Below are positions 15,282 through 24,874 of a DNA stretch of 64,000 nt, piece by piece; within the stretch, counting starts at the first letter, position 1, and each line of letters begins with the position of its first letter. This DNA comes from Polaromonas sp. YR568 (GTDB lineage Bacteria; Pseudomonadota; Gammaproteobacteria; Burkholderiales; Burkholderiaceae_C), in NCBI RefSeq assembly GCF_900116715.1, contig NZ_FPBM01000002.1:62001-126000 (forward strand), read 5' to 3'. Position numbers and translations under genes: made by a program. The notes below the pieces were generated by a model, which saw only the letters and a program-made list of their open reading frames with translations, had not been told where the DNA came from and searched no databases.

Positions 15282-16565
15282 TCACCGGCCATCGCGCCAA
15301 CGGTAGTAACGCACGGAGGCAGCGAGGAACCACGGGTTGCCGGTATAGAAAGGCCGGGTCTGAAAGGCCAGCCCATCCAGCGCCGTGCGCCCTTCCTCCA
15401 AGCCCAGCACCTGCTGGCCCACACGCATGCCGAAGTAGCTTGCGGTGCCCACGCCCGCGCCGCAATAGCCCATGGCGTAGTACAAGCCGTCATGCAGGCC
15501 GACGTGCATGAGCTCATCAAAGGTATAGGCCACCAGCCCTGACCATGAATGGCTGATGCGTACGCCGGCAAGCTCAGGGAAAATCTTCACCATCTCCGCA
15601 TGCAGCAGCGGCCCGCTCACGCGGGAGTCGGTTTCCTGGTGCGACACGCGGCCGCCGAACAGGATGCGCTTGCGGTCGGGCGAGGCACGGTAGTAATACA
15701 CCACCTTGCGCGTGTCGCTGACGATGCGGTTGCGCGGCATCAGCCTGTCCATCAGGCCTTCGGGCAAGGGCTCGGTGGCAATCATGTAGCTGCCGATGGG
15801 AATCACCCGGCGGCGCAGCCAGGGCGTGACCTTGCCGGTGTAGCCGTTGGTGGCCACCACCACGTCGCGCGCGCGCACCGCACCCCTGGCCGTGCTGACC
15901 AGGAAATGGCTGCCCTGCTTTTCAATGCCCGTGACGGGGCTGCGCGGTGCAACCTGCACGCCGGCGGCCAGCACACGATCCAGCAGGCCCTGGTGGTAGC
16001 GCGCAGGGTGCACCGAACAATGCTGTGCATACACTGCACCGCCCCAGTAGGCGTCGCTGCCGAGTTCACTGCGCTGCTCGGCGCGCGGCACCATGTGCGC
16101 CTCTACTTCCAGGCCCTTGGGCTGCGCTGCCAGCCTGGCCGCCAGGGCCTCGTACTGCGCCGGGTTGTGCGCCGCATGAAAGCGCCCTACCCGTTCGTAA
16201 CTGCAATCAATGTTTTCGCTGCGGATAAAGTCACCCACCCAGGCGAGCGAACGCTGGCCTTCGCGCAGGATGTCAAACGCCCGCTCGCTGCCATGCCGGC
16301 GGGCCAGCAGTTCAAAGCTGGGCTTGATGCTGGTAGAGACCTGGCCGCCGTTGCGCGTGCTGCAACCCCAGCCGGCGTCTTCGCCGTCCAGCACCAGAGT
16401 GGAGCGCCTGCCGCGCGCCGTCTGCAGCGCCGCATGCAGGCCGGTGTAGCCCGCGCCCACCACCGCCACATCCACGCTGGCGGGCAAAGGGACTAGTTCC
16501 AGCACAGGGCGCGGCACTTCGTCCCACCAATAGGGCGCGAGCTTGCAGTGTTCAAGAATGTCCAC
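15282..16565 (-). CDS. FAD-dependent amine/amino-acid oxidoreductase (DAO family)
   Basis: A 427-residue DAO-superfamily flavoenzyme, closest in layout to gamma-glutamylputrescine oxidase (PuuB) and related cytosolic amine oxidases. The FAD-binding motif VAVVGAGYTGLHAA lies at about residues 33-46, followed by the STRNGGQV segment typical of this subgroup, where the flavin sits. There is no signal peptide. The start is GTG at 16565 with AAAGGA about five bases upstream. It lies between a GMC oxidoreductase and a cupin gene, and opposite a polyamine-type ABC importer. That suggests oxidation of an imported amine or a glutamylated form of it, but no glutamylating enzyme is seen here. Confidence 0.82.
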   Translation of the reverse strand: MDILEHCKLAPYWWDEVPRPVLELVPLPASVDVAVVGAGYTGLHAALQTARGRRSTLVLDGEDAGWGCSTRNGGQVSTSIKPSFELLARRHGSERAFDILREGQRSLAWVGDFIRSENIDCSYERVGRFHAAHNPAQYEALAARLAAQPKGLEVEAHMVPRAEQRSELGSDAYWGGAVYAQHCSVHPARYHQGLLDRVLAAGVQVAPRSPVTGIEKQGSHFLVSTARGAVRARDVVVATNGYTGKVTPWLRRRVIPIGSYMIATEPLPEGLMDRLMPRNRIVSDTRKVVYYYRASPDRKRILFGGRVSHQETDSRVSGPLLHAEMVKIFPELAGVRISHSWSGLVAYTFDELMHVGLHDGLYYAMGYCGAGVGTASYFGMRVGQQVLGLEEGRTALDGLAFQTRPFYTGNPWFLAASVRYYRWRDGR

Positions 16566-16574
16566 AGGTTTCCT

Positions 16575-18209
16575 TTATGGATGACGTGCATCGCGCAGCA
16601 CTTCGTCCGCGCCTTTTTCCGCCAGCATCAGCGTGGGTGCATTGGTGTTGCCCGAGGTCAGCGAAGGAAATGCCGAGGCATCGATCACCCGCAGGCCCGC
16701 CAGGCCATGCACCTGCAGGCGATGGTTGAGCACAGCAGTGGCCGGGTCCGGCCCCATGCGACAGGTGCTGACCGGATGGAACACCGTGGAGGCGCGCCGG
16801 CGTATGTCTTCCATGAGCTGCTCCTGCGACTGGACTTGCGCGCCCGGCACCAGCTCCTGCTCGATGATGCCGCTGAAGGCGGGCGTGGCGGCCAGCCGCC
16901 GCAGGAACAGGGTCGCCTCTATCATCTCCTGCACGTCGTGCGCGGTCGCCAGCGAGTTGGGCTCTATCAGCGGCGGCGCCATCGGGTCGTTCGAGCGCAG
17001 CCGCAACTGGCCGCGGCTGCTGGGCTTGCAGGGCTGCGCGCTCAGCAAAAAGCCCGGGTAAGGATCCGGCGCCATCAGCGCGCGCTTGCCGGGCGTGGCC
17101 TTGAGGTAGCTGAGCGGCGAAAAATACAGCTGCATATTGGGCCGCGCCAGGCCGGGCCGCGAACGGAAGAAACCGCCGCCCTGGTTGACGCTGAGCGCCA
17201 GCGGGCCGCGGCGCATCAGGGCATATTGCAGGCCGGCCCACAGCTTGCCGTGCCAGGGGCCCAGCTGGTTATTGAGCGAGGGCAGCCTTGAGCGGTAGAG
17301 GTGGTCTATACAAAGATGGTCTTGCAGGTTCCGGCCCACTGCCGGTGAATCACACACCACCTCTACGCCCAGGGCCTTGAGCTCTGCCGCCGGGCCGACG
17401 CCCGACAGCTGCAAGAGCTGCGGCGAGTTGACGGCACCTGCCGCCACAATCACCTCGCGCCGCGCGCGGGCCAGGCGTACCTCACCGCCTTGCTGGTAAA
17501 CCACACCGGTAGCGCGCAGACCGTCAAACACAATGCGTGTGGCATGCGCATCCGTCTGCACGCTGAGCTTGGCGTGCCGGGCCGCGGGGCGCAGGTAGGC
17601 GCTGCTCGCTGAAGCTCGCAGCCCATCCTTGGTTGTGATCTGGTAGATGCCGACGCCCTCTTGCGACGCGCCATTGAAGTCGGGGTTATGGGGCAGCCCG
17701 GCCTGGGCGCCTGCCTGCAGATAGACCTTGCACAGCGGATGCACCTGGCCGCTCACGTCGCTGATCCTCATAGGCCCTCCGGCGCCACGCCAGGCATCGG
17801 CGCCCTGCGCGTTGTCTTCAAGCTTTTTGAACCAGGGCAGCACGTCGTCCCATGACCAGCCCGCATTCCCGGCTGCGGCCCATTCGTCAAAGTCAGACGG
17901 CTGGCCGCGCACAAACACCATGGCGTTGATGCTGCTGGAGCCGCCCAGCACCTTGCCGCGTGGCCAGTAGGCCTCGCGCCCGGCCAGGCCCGGCTCCGGT
18001 GCACTGCGGTACATCCAGTTCACTTGCGGGTTGTAGAAAGACTTGCCGTAGCCGATAGGCACGCGCAGCCACACACGCTTGTCGCTACCGCCGGCTTCCA
18101 GCAGCAGCACGCTGTGTTCGCCGGACTCGCTGAGGCGATGGGCCAGCACGCAGCCGGCCGAACCGGCGCCGACGATGATGAAATCAAACTCTGTCACCGG
18201 GTGGAGCAT
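16575..18209 (-). CDS. GMC-family oxidoreductase (choline/alcohol dehydrogenase-like)
   Basis: A 544-residue glucose-methanol-choline flavoprotein that oxidises an alcohol to an aldehyde. The FAD motif FIIVGAGSAGCVLAHRL starts near residue 8, GGSSSINAMVFVRG follows near residue 85, and the C-terminal active-site region has HPVSTCRMG and SGNTNAPTLMLAEKGAD. The sequence is as close to general aliphatic alcohol dehydrogenases as to BetA, so choline is not assured. I chose ATG 18209; a GTG at 18233 would add eight residues. It is the first leftward gene after the MocR regulator and would pair functionally with the aldehyde dehydrogenase of the opposite arm. Confidence 0.87.
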   Translation of the reverse strand: MLHPVTEFDFIIVGAGSAGCVLAHRLSESGEHSVLLLEAGGSDKRVWLRVPIGYGKSFYNPQVNWMYRSAPEPGLAGREAYWPRGKVLGGSSSINAMVFVRGQPSDFDEWAAAGNAGWSWDDVLPWFKKLEDNAQGADAWRGAGGPMRISDVSGQVHPLCKVYLQAGAQAGLPHNPDFNGASQEGVGIYQITTKDGLRASASSAYLRPAARHAKLSVQTDAHATRIVFDGLRATGVVYQQGGEVRLARARREVIVAAGAVNSPQLLQLSGVGPAAELKALGVEVVCDSPAVGRNLQDHLCIDHLYRSRLPSLNNQLGPWHGKLWAGLQYALMRRGPLALSVNQGGGFFRSRPGLARPNMQLYFSPLSYLKATPGKRALMAPDPYPGFLLSAQPCKPSSRGQLRLRSNDPMAPPLIEPNSLATAHDVQEMIEATLFLRRLAATPAFSGIIEQELVPGAQVQSQEQLMEDIRRRASTVFHPVSTCRMGPDPATAVLNHRLQVHGLAGLRVIDASAFPSLTSGNTNAPTLMLAEKGADEVLRDARHP

Positions 18210-18323
18210 CTCACGGCAGGTGGCCTGATGCACAGGTCCGTTTTAGACTAAATGCCAGACCATTTTTCAGACCATTTTCCAAACTACTTCCGGATGCGGG
18301 CGTCTGCATGGCGGGCGCGCGCC

Positions 18324-19853
18324 TCAGGCAGCGCGAACCTTGCGCGCCGCGCGCTGCGGCCTGGCCTTGAGTTGCTTGTCCAGCACATCGGCCAGCACCT
18401 TGACGCCTGCCTCGATCACCGGCGGCGGGCTGCTGCCGAAGCCCAGCACAAGGCCGCTCACGTTCAGCGGCGTAATGGCAAAACGGCCCAGCGGCGACGC
18501 GGTGATGCCGCGCCGGTCGGCCTCGAGCGATGCATCGCACTCCACCAGCCGTGGCGCCAGGTAACCCACGGTGTGCAGGCCGCTGTTGGCAGGCACCACG
18601 TCGAGCAGCCCGCCCAGGTGCTTGCGGGCAGCGGCGGCCAGCGCCTCATGCCGCTCAAAGTAGATGTGGCGCATGCGGCGCACATGCACCGCAAAATGCC
18701 CTTCGTCGATGAACTCCGCCACCACGCCCTGCGTGTGCGAGGGAACGCCCGGCAGGAAGCGGCTCATGACGGTGCGGAAAGTGCCCACCAGCGCCGGCGG
18801 CGCCAGCACATAGCCCAGGCGCAGCGCGGGAAACAGCGACTTGCTGAAAGTGCCGACGTAAATCACGCGCCCGGTGGTGTCCACACTTTTGAGTGTGGGC
18901 GGCGGCCGGCCGGCAAAAAAGAACTCGCCGTCGTAGTCGTCTTCAATCACCCACGCGCCGGCCTGTTCGGCCGCCTGCAGCAAAGCAAAACGGCGCGCCA
19001 GGCTCATCACGCAGCCCAGCGGCTGCTGGTGCGAAGGCGTGACAAAGGCCAGGCGAAAGCGCGGCGCCAGCCGCAGGCCCTCTTCCACACGCAGCCCGTT
19101 GCCGTCCACCGGCACGGGAATCAGGTCGGCGCCCGAAGCCACCAGGCTGTTGCGCGCGCCTATCGCGCCGGGGTTTTCAAACCAGACCTTGTCACCGGGG
19201 TTGAGCAACATGGAGCCGATCAGGTGAAAGGCCTGCTGGGCGCCGCCCAGAATAAAGACCTGCTCCGGGTCGCAGGTGATGCCGCGGTTGGCACGCAGAT
19301 GCGACGCAACCGCGCGGCGCAGCTGGATGTCGCCATACGGGTCGCCGTAGCCCATGACTTCATCCTGATTGCCGCGCAGCCACTTTGCCGACAGCCTGGC
19401 CCATTGCGCCATGGGAAATACATCAAAAGCCGGCAGCGCGGTGGTGAAGGCGCGCGGCGCATGCGGCAGGCGGCGGCGCTCGACAAAGCGGCTGACGGCG
19501 TCTTCCATGACGGACGACAGCCTGGGCGCGGCAGGCTCGGCGCTGGCGGCCCTGGCCTTGGACGGCATGGGCCGGTCGGCGCCCAGCACCGCGCTGACGA
19601 AGGTGCCGGAGCCGGTCTGTGAATCGATCAGTCCCTCAGCCGTGAGGCGGCTGAAGGCCTCAACCACCGTGGTGCGCGACACGCCAAGGTCATTCGCCAG
19701 CGTGCGGCTGGCAGGCAGGCGGTCGCCGGGGGCAAAACCGCCCGAGAGAATGATTTCGCGCAAGGCCATGCACAGCTGCGTGCTCACCGGGTGATGGTGG
19801 CTGTGATCGATACGGATCGACAGCAAAAGGGAGCCGCCTGCGCGTTTGACCAT
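18324..19853 (-). CDS. MocR/PdxR-type transcriptional regulator with aminotransferase domain
   Basis: A 509-residue fusion of an N-terminal GntR-type winged helix (about residues 15-80, with GDRLPASRTLANDLGVSRTTVVEAFSRL) and a fold-type I aminotransferase domain that binds PLP as effector. The GTFSKSLFPALRLGY stretch holds the PLP-lysine region. MocR proteins sense PLP adducts of amines or amino acids and activate neighbouring catabolic or transport genes. The ATG at 19853 is preceded by AGAAGGGC. It is divergent from the enolase gene across an 80-base gap with paired AAATGG sites, so it probably controls both arms and itself. Confidence 0.9.
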   Translation of the reverse strand: MVKRAGGSLLLSIRIDHSHHHPVSTQLCMALREIILSGGFAPGDRLPASRTLANDLGVSRTTVVEAFSRLTAEGLIDSQTGSGTFVSAVLGADRPMPSKARAASAEPAAPRLSSVMEDAVSRFVERRRLPHAPRAFTTALPAFDVFPMAQWARLSAKWLRGNQDEVMGYGDPYGDIQLRRAVASHLRANRGITCDPEQVFILGGAQQAFHLIGSMLLNPGDKVWFENPGAIGARNSLVASGADLIPVPVDGNGLRVEEGLRLAPRFRLAFVTPSHQQPLGCVMSLARRFALLQAAEQAGAWVIEDDYDGEFFFAGRPPPTLKSVDTTGRVIYVGTFSKSLFPALRLGYVLAPPALVGTFRTVMSRFLPGVPSHTQGVVAEFIDEGHFAVHVRRMRHIYFERHEALAAAARKHLGGLLDVVPANSGLHTVGYLAPRLVECDASLEADRRGITASPLGRFAITPLNVSGLVLGFGSSPPPVIEAGVKVLADVLDKQLKARPQRAARKVRAA

Positions 19854-19871
19854 GGATTGCCCTTCTTGTGT

Positions 19872-19906
19872 TTGACAAAAATGGTATCACGCATTAATCA
19901 AAATGG
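19872..19906 (+). promoter_or_regulatory. Candidate MocR operator and promoter between divergent arms
   Basis: AAATGG occurs at 19879-19884 and 19901-19906, exactly 22 bases (two helical turns) apart and in direct orientation, the arrangement usual for MocR dimers. A TTGACA at 19872-19877 with TTAATC 16 bases later (19894-19899) forms a rightward promoter candidate that overlaps both sites. Confidence 0.5.
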
Positions 19907-19933
19907 ACCTTTTCTGCAATCCACTTGAGCAGG

Positions 19934-21079
19934 ATGATGGCTGCATCCAACACTCCTGTCGGCGCTGGTTCCTCCATGCTCATCCAGAAAATCGAAACCT
20001 TTTGCGACCCCTTCATAGGCTTTGTGCGCGTCACCGCCGACAACGGCGCGCAAGGCTGGGGCCAGGTGTCGCCCTACCATGCCGACCTCAGCGTGCAGGT
20101 GCTGCACCGGCAGGTGGCGCCGTGGTCGCTGGGCCGCAATGCGCTGGACATCGACGGCCTGGTCGACGCCATCGCCGAGCATGAACACAAGTTCCCGGGC
20201 TCGCACCTGTACCGCGCGATTTGCGGCCTGGACACCGCGCTGTGGGACCTGCGCGGCAAGGCCGAAGGCAAACGCGTCTGCGAACTGATAGGCGGCACGG
20301 CCAGGCCGCTGGCCGCTTACGCCTCCTCGATGAAACGTGACATCACGCCGCAAGATGAAGTCAAACGCATGCTCGCGCTGCGCGACGAATGCGGCTTCAA
20401 TGCTTTCAAGTTCCGCGTGGGCGCCGAATACGGCCACGACAAAGACGAGTGGCCGGGCCGCACCGAAGAGATCATCGCGGCGATGCGCGGCGCGCTGGGC
20501 GAGGGCCCTGCCCTGCTGGTGGACGCCAACAGCTGCTATTCACCGCGCCGCGCCATCGAGGTGGGCCGCATGCTGGAAGACCACGGCATCAGCCACTTCG
20601 AGGAGCCCTGCCCTTACTGGGAACTCGAGCAGACACGCGAGGTACGCGAAGCCTTGTCCATCGACGTGACCGGCGGCGAGCAGGACTGCTACATGCCGCT
20701 GTGGAAACACATCATCGATTCGAAGACCGTCGATATCGTCCAGCCCGACGTCTGCTACATGGGTGGCCTGGCCCGCACACTGCGCGTAGCGCGCATGGCC
20801 GAAGCCGCGGGGCTGCCCTGCACGCCGCACAGCGCCAACCTCTCGATGGTGACGCTGTTCACCATGCACCTGTTGTGCGCCATCCCCAACGCCGGCAAGT
20901 ACCTGGAGCTGTCGATTGAGGGGCCGGACTACTACCCCTGGCAAGAGGGTTTGTTCGTGAGCTCTCCCTACACCGTGCGTGACGGCCGGGTTACCCTGCC
21001 GGACGCGCCGGGATGGGGGGTCGAGATTAACCCCGCATGGCTTGCAAAGTCCAGCTACCAGATAAGCGAGATTTCCTGA
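19934..21079 (+). CDS. Enolase-superfamily dehydratase/racemase (mandelate racemase/MLE family)
   Basis: A 381-residue enzyme that abstracts a proton alpha to a carboxylate, with Mg2+ bound by three acidic residues. These are visible as VDAN (first Asp), FEEP (Glu) and TGGEQ (Glu). The catalytic lysine region reads FKFRVG, that is Lys-x-Arg and not Lys-x-Lys. VQPDV followed later by PHSAN supplies the Asp-His dyad of the mandelate-racemase subgroup. Sugar-acid dehydratases are the commonest members with this pattern, so a hydroxy-acid substrate is plausible. The start is uncertain: TTG 19925, ATG 19934, ATG 19937 or ATG 19976 are all in frame, and AGCAGG lies just upstream of the second. The next gene starts two bases after the stop. 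Confidence 0.82.
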   Translation: MMAASNTPVGAGSSMLIQKIETFCDPFIGFVRVTADNGAQGWGQVSPYHADLSVQVLHRQVAPWSLGRNALDIDGLVDAIAEHEHKFPGSHLYRAICGLDTALWDLRGKAEGKRVCELIGGTARPLAAYASSMKRDITPQDEVKRMLALRDECGFNAFKFRVGAEYGHDKDEWPGRTEEIIAAMRGALGEGPALLVDANSCYSPRRAIEVGRMLEDHGISHFEEPCPYWELEQTREVREALSIDVTGGEQDCYMPLWKHIIDSKTVDIVQPDVCYMGGLARTLRVARMAEAAGLPCTPHSANLSMVTLFTMHLLCAIPNAGKYLELSIEGPDYYPWQEGLFVSSPYTVRDGRVTLPDAPGWGVEINPAWLAKSSYQISEIS

Positions 21080-21081
21080 AC

Positions 21082-22575
21082 ATGGCCACCCCCCTGAATG
21101 CACTAGTGCACGAAGCGCAGGCAAGCGGCACGCTCGCGGGTTTACCTGAGCGCCACCTGATCAACGGCGCCTTTGTCCCTGCATTGAGCGGCGCGCTCAT
21201 GGGCACACTGGACCCCGGCACCGGCCAGGCTTTTGCCAGCTTTGCCGCGGGCGATGCAGCCGACGTGGATGCGGCCGTGACGGCCGCGCAGGCTGCGCTG
21301 ACCGGCCCGTGGCGCGCCCTCACCCCGGCCCAGCGCGGCCGCCTGCTCTACCGCGTAGCGGCCCTGATACGCGCCAATGCAGACCGCCTGGCCGTGGCCG
21401 AGACACTGGACAGCGGCAAGCGGCTGGCCGAAGCGATCGGCGATGTTGCCGGCGCGGCAGCAACTTTCGACTACTACGCCGGTGCGTGCGACAAGCACCA
21501 AGGCGACAGCATTCCGCTGGGCGATGGGTATCTTGCCTACACCGTGCACGAACCCGTCGGCGTCACCGCCCACATCATTCCCTGGAACTACCCACTGTCT
21601 TCGGCCGCGCGCGGCATCGCGCCGGCGCTGGCGGCCGGCTGCACCGTGGTGGCCAAGCCGGCCGAGCAAACGCCGCTGACCGCATTGATGCTGGCCCGGC
21701 TGTGCATGGACGCCGGCATGCCGCCCGGCGTGTGCAATGTGGTGACCGGCACCGGTGCGCAGGCGGGCGCCGCGCTGGTGCGACACCCCGGCGTGCACCA
21801 CATCAGCTTCACCGGCTCCGTCGCCACAGGCATTGACGTCATGCAGGGCGCCGCGCCCCACATCACCCGCCTGGTGCTGGAGCTGGGCGGCAAATCACCG
21901 GTGCTGGTGCTGGCCGATTGCGATATCGACAAAGCCGTGGACAACGTGCTGGGCGGCATTTTTGAAAATGCCGGGCAGATCTGCTCGGCCGGCTCCCGCC
22001 TGGTGATAGACCGCCGCATCCACGCCGATTTTGTGGAACGGCTGGTCGCGCGGGCCCGCGCCATGACAGTGGGCCACGGGCTGCGCAATGCGGATATGGG
22101 CGCGGTGAACTCCCGCGCACACCTGGACAAAATCGCCGGCTACGTGGACCGGGCCCGCGCACGCGGCGTGGCGGTGCTTTGCGGCGGCCGGCCCACCGCC
22201 GACCCGGTAACCGGCCGCGGCTGGTTTTACGAGCCCACCATCCTGGACGGATTGGCGCCGGACGATGAAGCGGTGCAGCAGGAAATTTTCGGGCCCGTTC
22301 TGTGCGTGCAGGTGTTTGACGATATCGATGAGGCCGTGGCGCTGGCCAACGGCACGGACTTCGGCCTGGTCGCGGGCATCTTTACCCGCGACTTTGCCGC
22401 CGCGCACAGGCTGGCTCGGCAGGTCGATGCGGGCCAGGTTTACATCAATGAATATTTCGCCGGCGGCGTGTCCGTGCCCTTTGGCGGCAACAAGCGCTCC
22501 GGCTTTGGCCGCGAAAAAGGCATGGAGGCGCTGCGCAGTTACAGCAAGCTCAAGAGCGTGGCCGCACGTATTTAA
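21082..22575 (+). CDS. NAD(P)-dependent aldehyde dehydrogenase
   Basis: A 497-residue class I/II-type aldehyde dehydrogenase. The catalytic Cys301 lies in NAGQICSAGSRL and the general base Glu267 in LELGGKSP, with the standard 34-residue spacing. The cofactor site IPWNYPLSSA and the oxyanion/PFGGNKRSGFGRE segment near the C-terminus are intact. It resembles betaine-aldehyde and gamma-aminobutyraldehyde dehydrogenases in general layout, but specificity cannot be read here. ATG 21082 comes two bases after the upstream stop, implying translational coupling. It likely oxidises the aldehyde made by the GMC or DAO enzyme. Confidence 0.92.
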   Translation: MATPLNALVHEAQASGTLAGLPERHLINGAFVPALSGALMGTLDPGTGQAFASFAAGDAADVDAAVTAAQAALTGPWRALTPAQRGRLLYRVAALIRANADRLAVAETLDSGKRLAEAIGDVAGAAATFDYYAGACDKHQGDSIPLGDGYLAYTVHEPVGVTAHIIPWNYPLSSAARGIAPALAAGCTVVAKPAEQTPLTALMLARLCMDAGMPPGVCNVVTGTGAQAGAALVRHPGVHHISFTGSVATGIDVMQGAAPHITRLVLELGGKSPVLVLADCDIDKAVDNVLGGIFENAGQICSAGSRLVIDRRIHADFVERLVARARAMTVGHGLRNADMGAVNSRAHLDKIAGYVDRARARGVAVLCGGRPTADPVTGRGWFYEPTILDGLAPDDEAVQQEIFGPVLCVQVFDDIDEAVALANGTDFGLVAGIFTRDFAAAHRLARQVDAGQVYINEYFAGGVSVPFGGNKRSGFGREKGMEALRSYSKLKSVAARI

Positions 22576-22640
22576 AACGAATCTGAAGCTTTGAAGTTCA
22601 AGGGAGTCGATGGGATGTCAGTTCAACAGGAGTCAATGAA

Positions 22641-23711
22641 ATGATGAACAAGTCAATCAAGCAACCGGTCCGCAGCCGCACCCTGGCATGGGGCGCGCTG
22701 ATGTGTATGGCGGCATTGTTTTCGGGCAACGCCGCGGCGCAGCTGACCATCGTGTCCTTCGGCGGGGCCTACCAGGAAGGCCAGAGCAAGGCGCTGTTCC
22801 AGCCCGCGGCCAAGGCTCTCGGCATCACCATCAAGGAGGAAACCTATACCGGCATCGCCGACTTGCGCCTGAAGGTCAAGGCCGGCGCCGTGTCCTGGGA
22901 CATCGTGGCCAGCGGCTCGGGCAGCGCGGCGCGCGCCGGCTCTGAGGGGCTGCTGGAAGCGCTGGACTACAAGGCCATCGACGTTTCCTCCTTCGCGCCC
23001 GGCCTCACGCAGGAGTTCTGCGTGGGCGGCGACGTGTTCTCTACCGTGATGGCCTGGAACACCAAAACCTATGGCGACAAGGGGCCGCAGAACTGGGCCG
23101 ACTTCTGGGACGTGAAGAAATTTCCCGGCAAGCGCTCTTACCGCAAGGGCGTGGCCGGCGCGCTGGAGCCGGCGCTGATGGCCGATGGCGTGCCGCCCAA
23201 CAAAGTGTATGAAGTGCTGTCGGCCCCCGGCGGCATAGAACGCGCCATCAAGAAGATCAAGGAGCTCAAGCCGAATATCGCCGTGTGGTGGTCGTCCGGC
23301 GCGCAGCATGCCCAGCTCATGAAAGACGGTGAGGTCGACATGATCACCGGCTGGAACGGCCGCTTCGACGTGGTCGCGAAAGACGGCGCCAAGGTGGCCT
23401 ACACCTTTAACCAGGCCTTGCTTGATTACGACTGCTTCGGCATTCCCAAGGGCGCGCCCAACAAGGCCCTTGCGGTGAAGTTCCTCAACGAGATCAGCAA
23501 GCCGCAATACCAGGCCGAGTTCACCAAGTACATCACCTACGGGCCGACCAATAAAAAGGCCTACGACGGCCCGGCCATTCCGGCGGCGTACGCCAAGACG
23601 CTGCCCTCTTACCCGGACAACGCGGCCAAACAAATCATCATCGACCTGAACTGGTACACCAAGAATGAAGCTAGGGCTTCCGAGCTGTACCAGAACATGC
23701 TGACCGAGTAA
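22641..23711 (+). CDS. ABC importer periplasmic substrate-binding protein (PotD-like)
   Basis: A 356-residue periplasmic binding protein of the spermidine/putrescine group. A signal peptide ends at about residue 34 (NAAAQ), and the mature start LTIVSFGGAYQEGQ is typical of this PotD/PotF-like branch. Acidic residues that clamp polyamine amines in PotD are not obviously conserved, so the ligand may be another small amine or acid. AGGAG at 22628-22632 is eight bases before ATG 22641. It heads the transport block that follows the catabolic genes, with the ATPase gene 77 bases downstream. Confidence 0.9.
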   Translation: MMNKSIKQPVRSRTLAWGALMCMAALFSGNAAAQLTIVSFGGAYQEGQSKALFQPAAKALGITIKEETYTGIADLRLKVKAGAVSWDIVASGSGSAARAGSEGLLEALDYKAIDVSSFAPGLTQEFCVGGDVFSTVMAWNTKTYGDKGPQNWADFWDVKKFPGKRSYRKGVAGALEPALMADGVPPNKVYEVLSAPGGIERAIKKIKELKPNIAVWWSSGAQHAQLMKDGEVDMITGWNGRFDVVAKDGAKVAYTFNQALLDYDCFGIPKGAPNKALAVKFLNEISKPQYQAEFTKYITYGPTNKKAYDGPAIPAAYAKTLPSYPDNAAKQIIIDLNWYTKNEARASELYQNMLTE

Positions 23712-23788
23712 GAATGCGGTGCGGCCCGTGCAGGCACGGGTTTGCGGATCACCAGAACAGGCAAAGACCCAGAAGAAAAGGCGTATCC

Positions 23789-24874
23789 ATGAGCAACAAG
23801 TCGTCGCTGCCCATCACCTTGCGGCAAGTGACCAAGCGTTATGGCGCCGCCTATGCCCTGGACCACGTCGACCTGGACATCCGCAGCGGCGAATTTCTCA
23901 CGCTGCTGGGCCCATCGGGCTCGGGCAAAACGACACTGCTCACGGTGCTGGCCGGCTTCACGCGGCCCGACAGCGGCAGCCTGAAGTTCGGCGAGACCGA
24001 AGTGATCTGCATGCCGCCGCAAAAGCGCGACGTCGGCATGGTGTTCCAGAACTACGCCCTCTTCCCGCACATGACGGTGGCGGGCAACGTGGGCTTTCCG
24101 CTCAGGCTGCGCGGCGTCAAGCGTGAAGACATCGCGCGGCGTGTAGAGCACGCGCTGGAGATGGTGCGCCTGGGCGGCTACGGCGGGCGCGGTGTTCACC
24201 AGCTCTCGGGCGGGCAATGCCAGCGCGTGGCCCTGGCGCGCGCCATGGTGTTCGAGCCGCGCATCATGCTGATGGACGAGCCGCTGTCGGCCCTGGACAA
24301 GCAGCTGCGCGAGCACATGCAGATCGAGCTGCGCCAGCTGCACGACAAGCTGGGCATGACCACCGTCTATGTCACGCATGACCAGCGCGAAGCCTTGACG
24401 ATGTCTGACCGGATTGCCGTGATCAACGGAGGCCGCATTGTCCAGCTCGATACGCCGCGTGCGCTCTATGAGCGCCCGGCCAACCGGTTTGTGGCGGAGT
24501 TCATCGGCGAGTCCAGCTTTGTGCCGGTGGCGGTGCGCGAGGGCTCGGTGGTGCTGGGCGGCGCGGCGCTCGCCACATCCGCCCACCCCGGCCAAGACGG
24601 GCCGCGTTTGTTGATGCTGCGGCCCGAGCGGCTGAAAATCCTCAGCGCCGGCGCAGTGCCCGGAATGAACATCCTGAATGCCCGCGTGCAGGCCACGGTC
24701 TACCAGGGCGACAGCTCGCTGGTGCAGGCTGTCCTCGCCGACGGCAGCGTCGTCAGCGTGCGCGGCGCCTCGGGCAGCAACGCCGGCCATGCCTGCCCGG
24801 CGGCCGGCGACAGCGTGACGCTGGGCCTGGCCGTTGACGACACCGTCCTCTTGCCGCAAGACAGCGCAACATGA
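23789..24874 (+). CDS. ABC importer ATP-binding protein (PotA-like)
   Basis: A 361-residue importer ATPase. Walker A is GPSGSGKTT (about residues 41-49), the signature is LSGGQCQRVALARA, Walker B is IMLMDEPLSALD, and the H-loop is VYVTHDQ. The signature has a Cys (SGGQCQ) where Gln-Gln is commoner. A C-terminal TOBE regulatory domain covers the last ~100 residues. ATG 23789 follows AGAAGAAAAGG. The stop overlaps the next gene by ATGA, so the permease is translationally coupled. Confidence 0.93.
   Translation: MSNKSSLPITLRQVTKRYGAAYALDHVDLDIRSGEFLTLLGPSGSGKTTLLTVLAGFTRPDSGSLKFGETEVICMPPQKRDVGMVFQNYALFPHMTVAGNVGFPLRLRGVKREDIARRVEHALEMVRLGGYGGRGVHQLSGGQCQRVALARAMVFEPRIMLMDEPLSALDKQLREHMQIELRQLHDKLGMTTVYVTHDQREALTMSDRIAVINGGRIVQLDTPRALYERPANRFVAEFIGESSFVPVAVREGSVVLGGAALATSAHPGQDGPRLLMLRPERLKILSAGAVPGMNILNARVQATVYQGDSSLVQAVLADGSVVSVRGASGSNAGHACPAAGDSVTLGLAVDDTVLLPQDSAT

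Noticed and set aside
18252..19622. A 456-codon rightward frame opposite the MocR gene
   Set aside because: No motif, and composition (His/Arg/Gly/Gln-rich) is that of an antisense shadow; the opposite strand has clear GntR and aminotransferase motifs.
16575..22575. A standard choline-to-betaine (bet) operon
   Set aside because: GMC and aldehyde dehydrogenase genes are on opposite arms, there is no BetI-type repressor or choline transporter, and enolase, DAO and cupin genes do not belong to that pathway.
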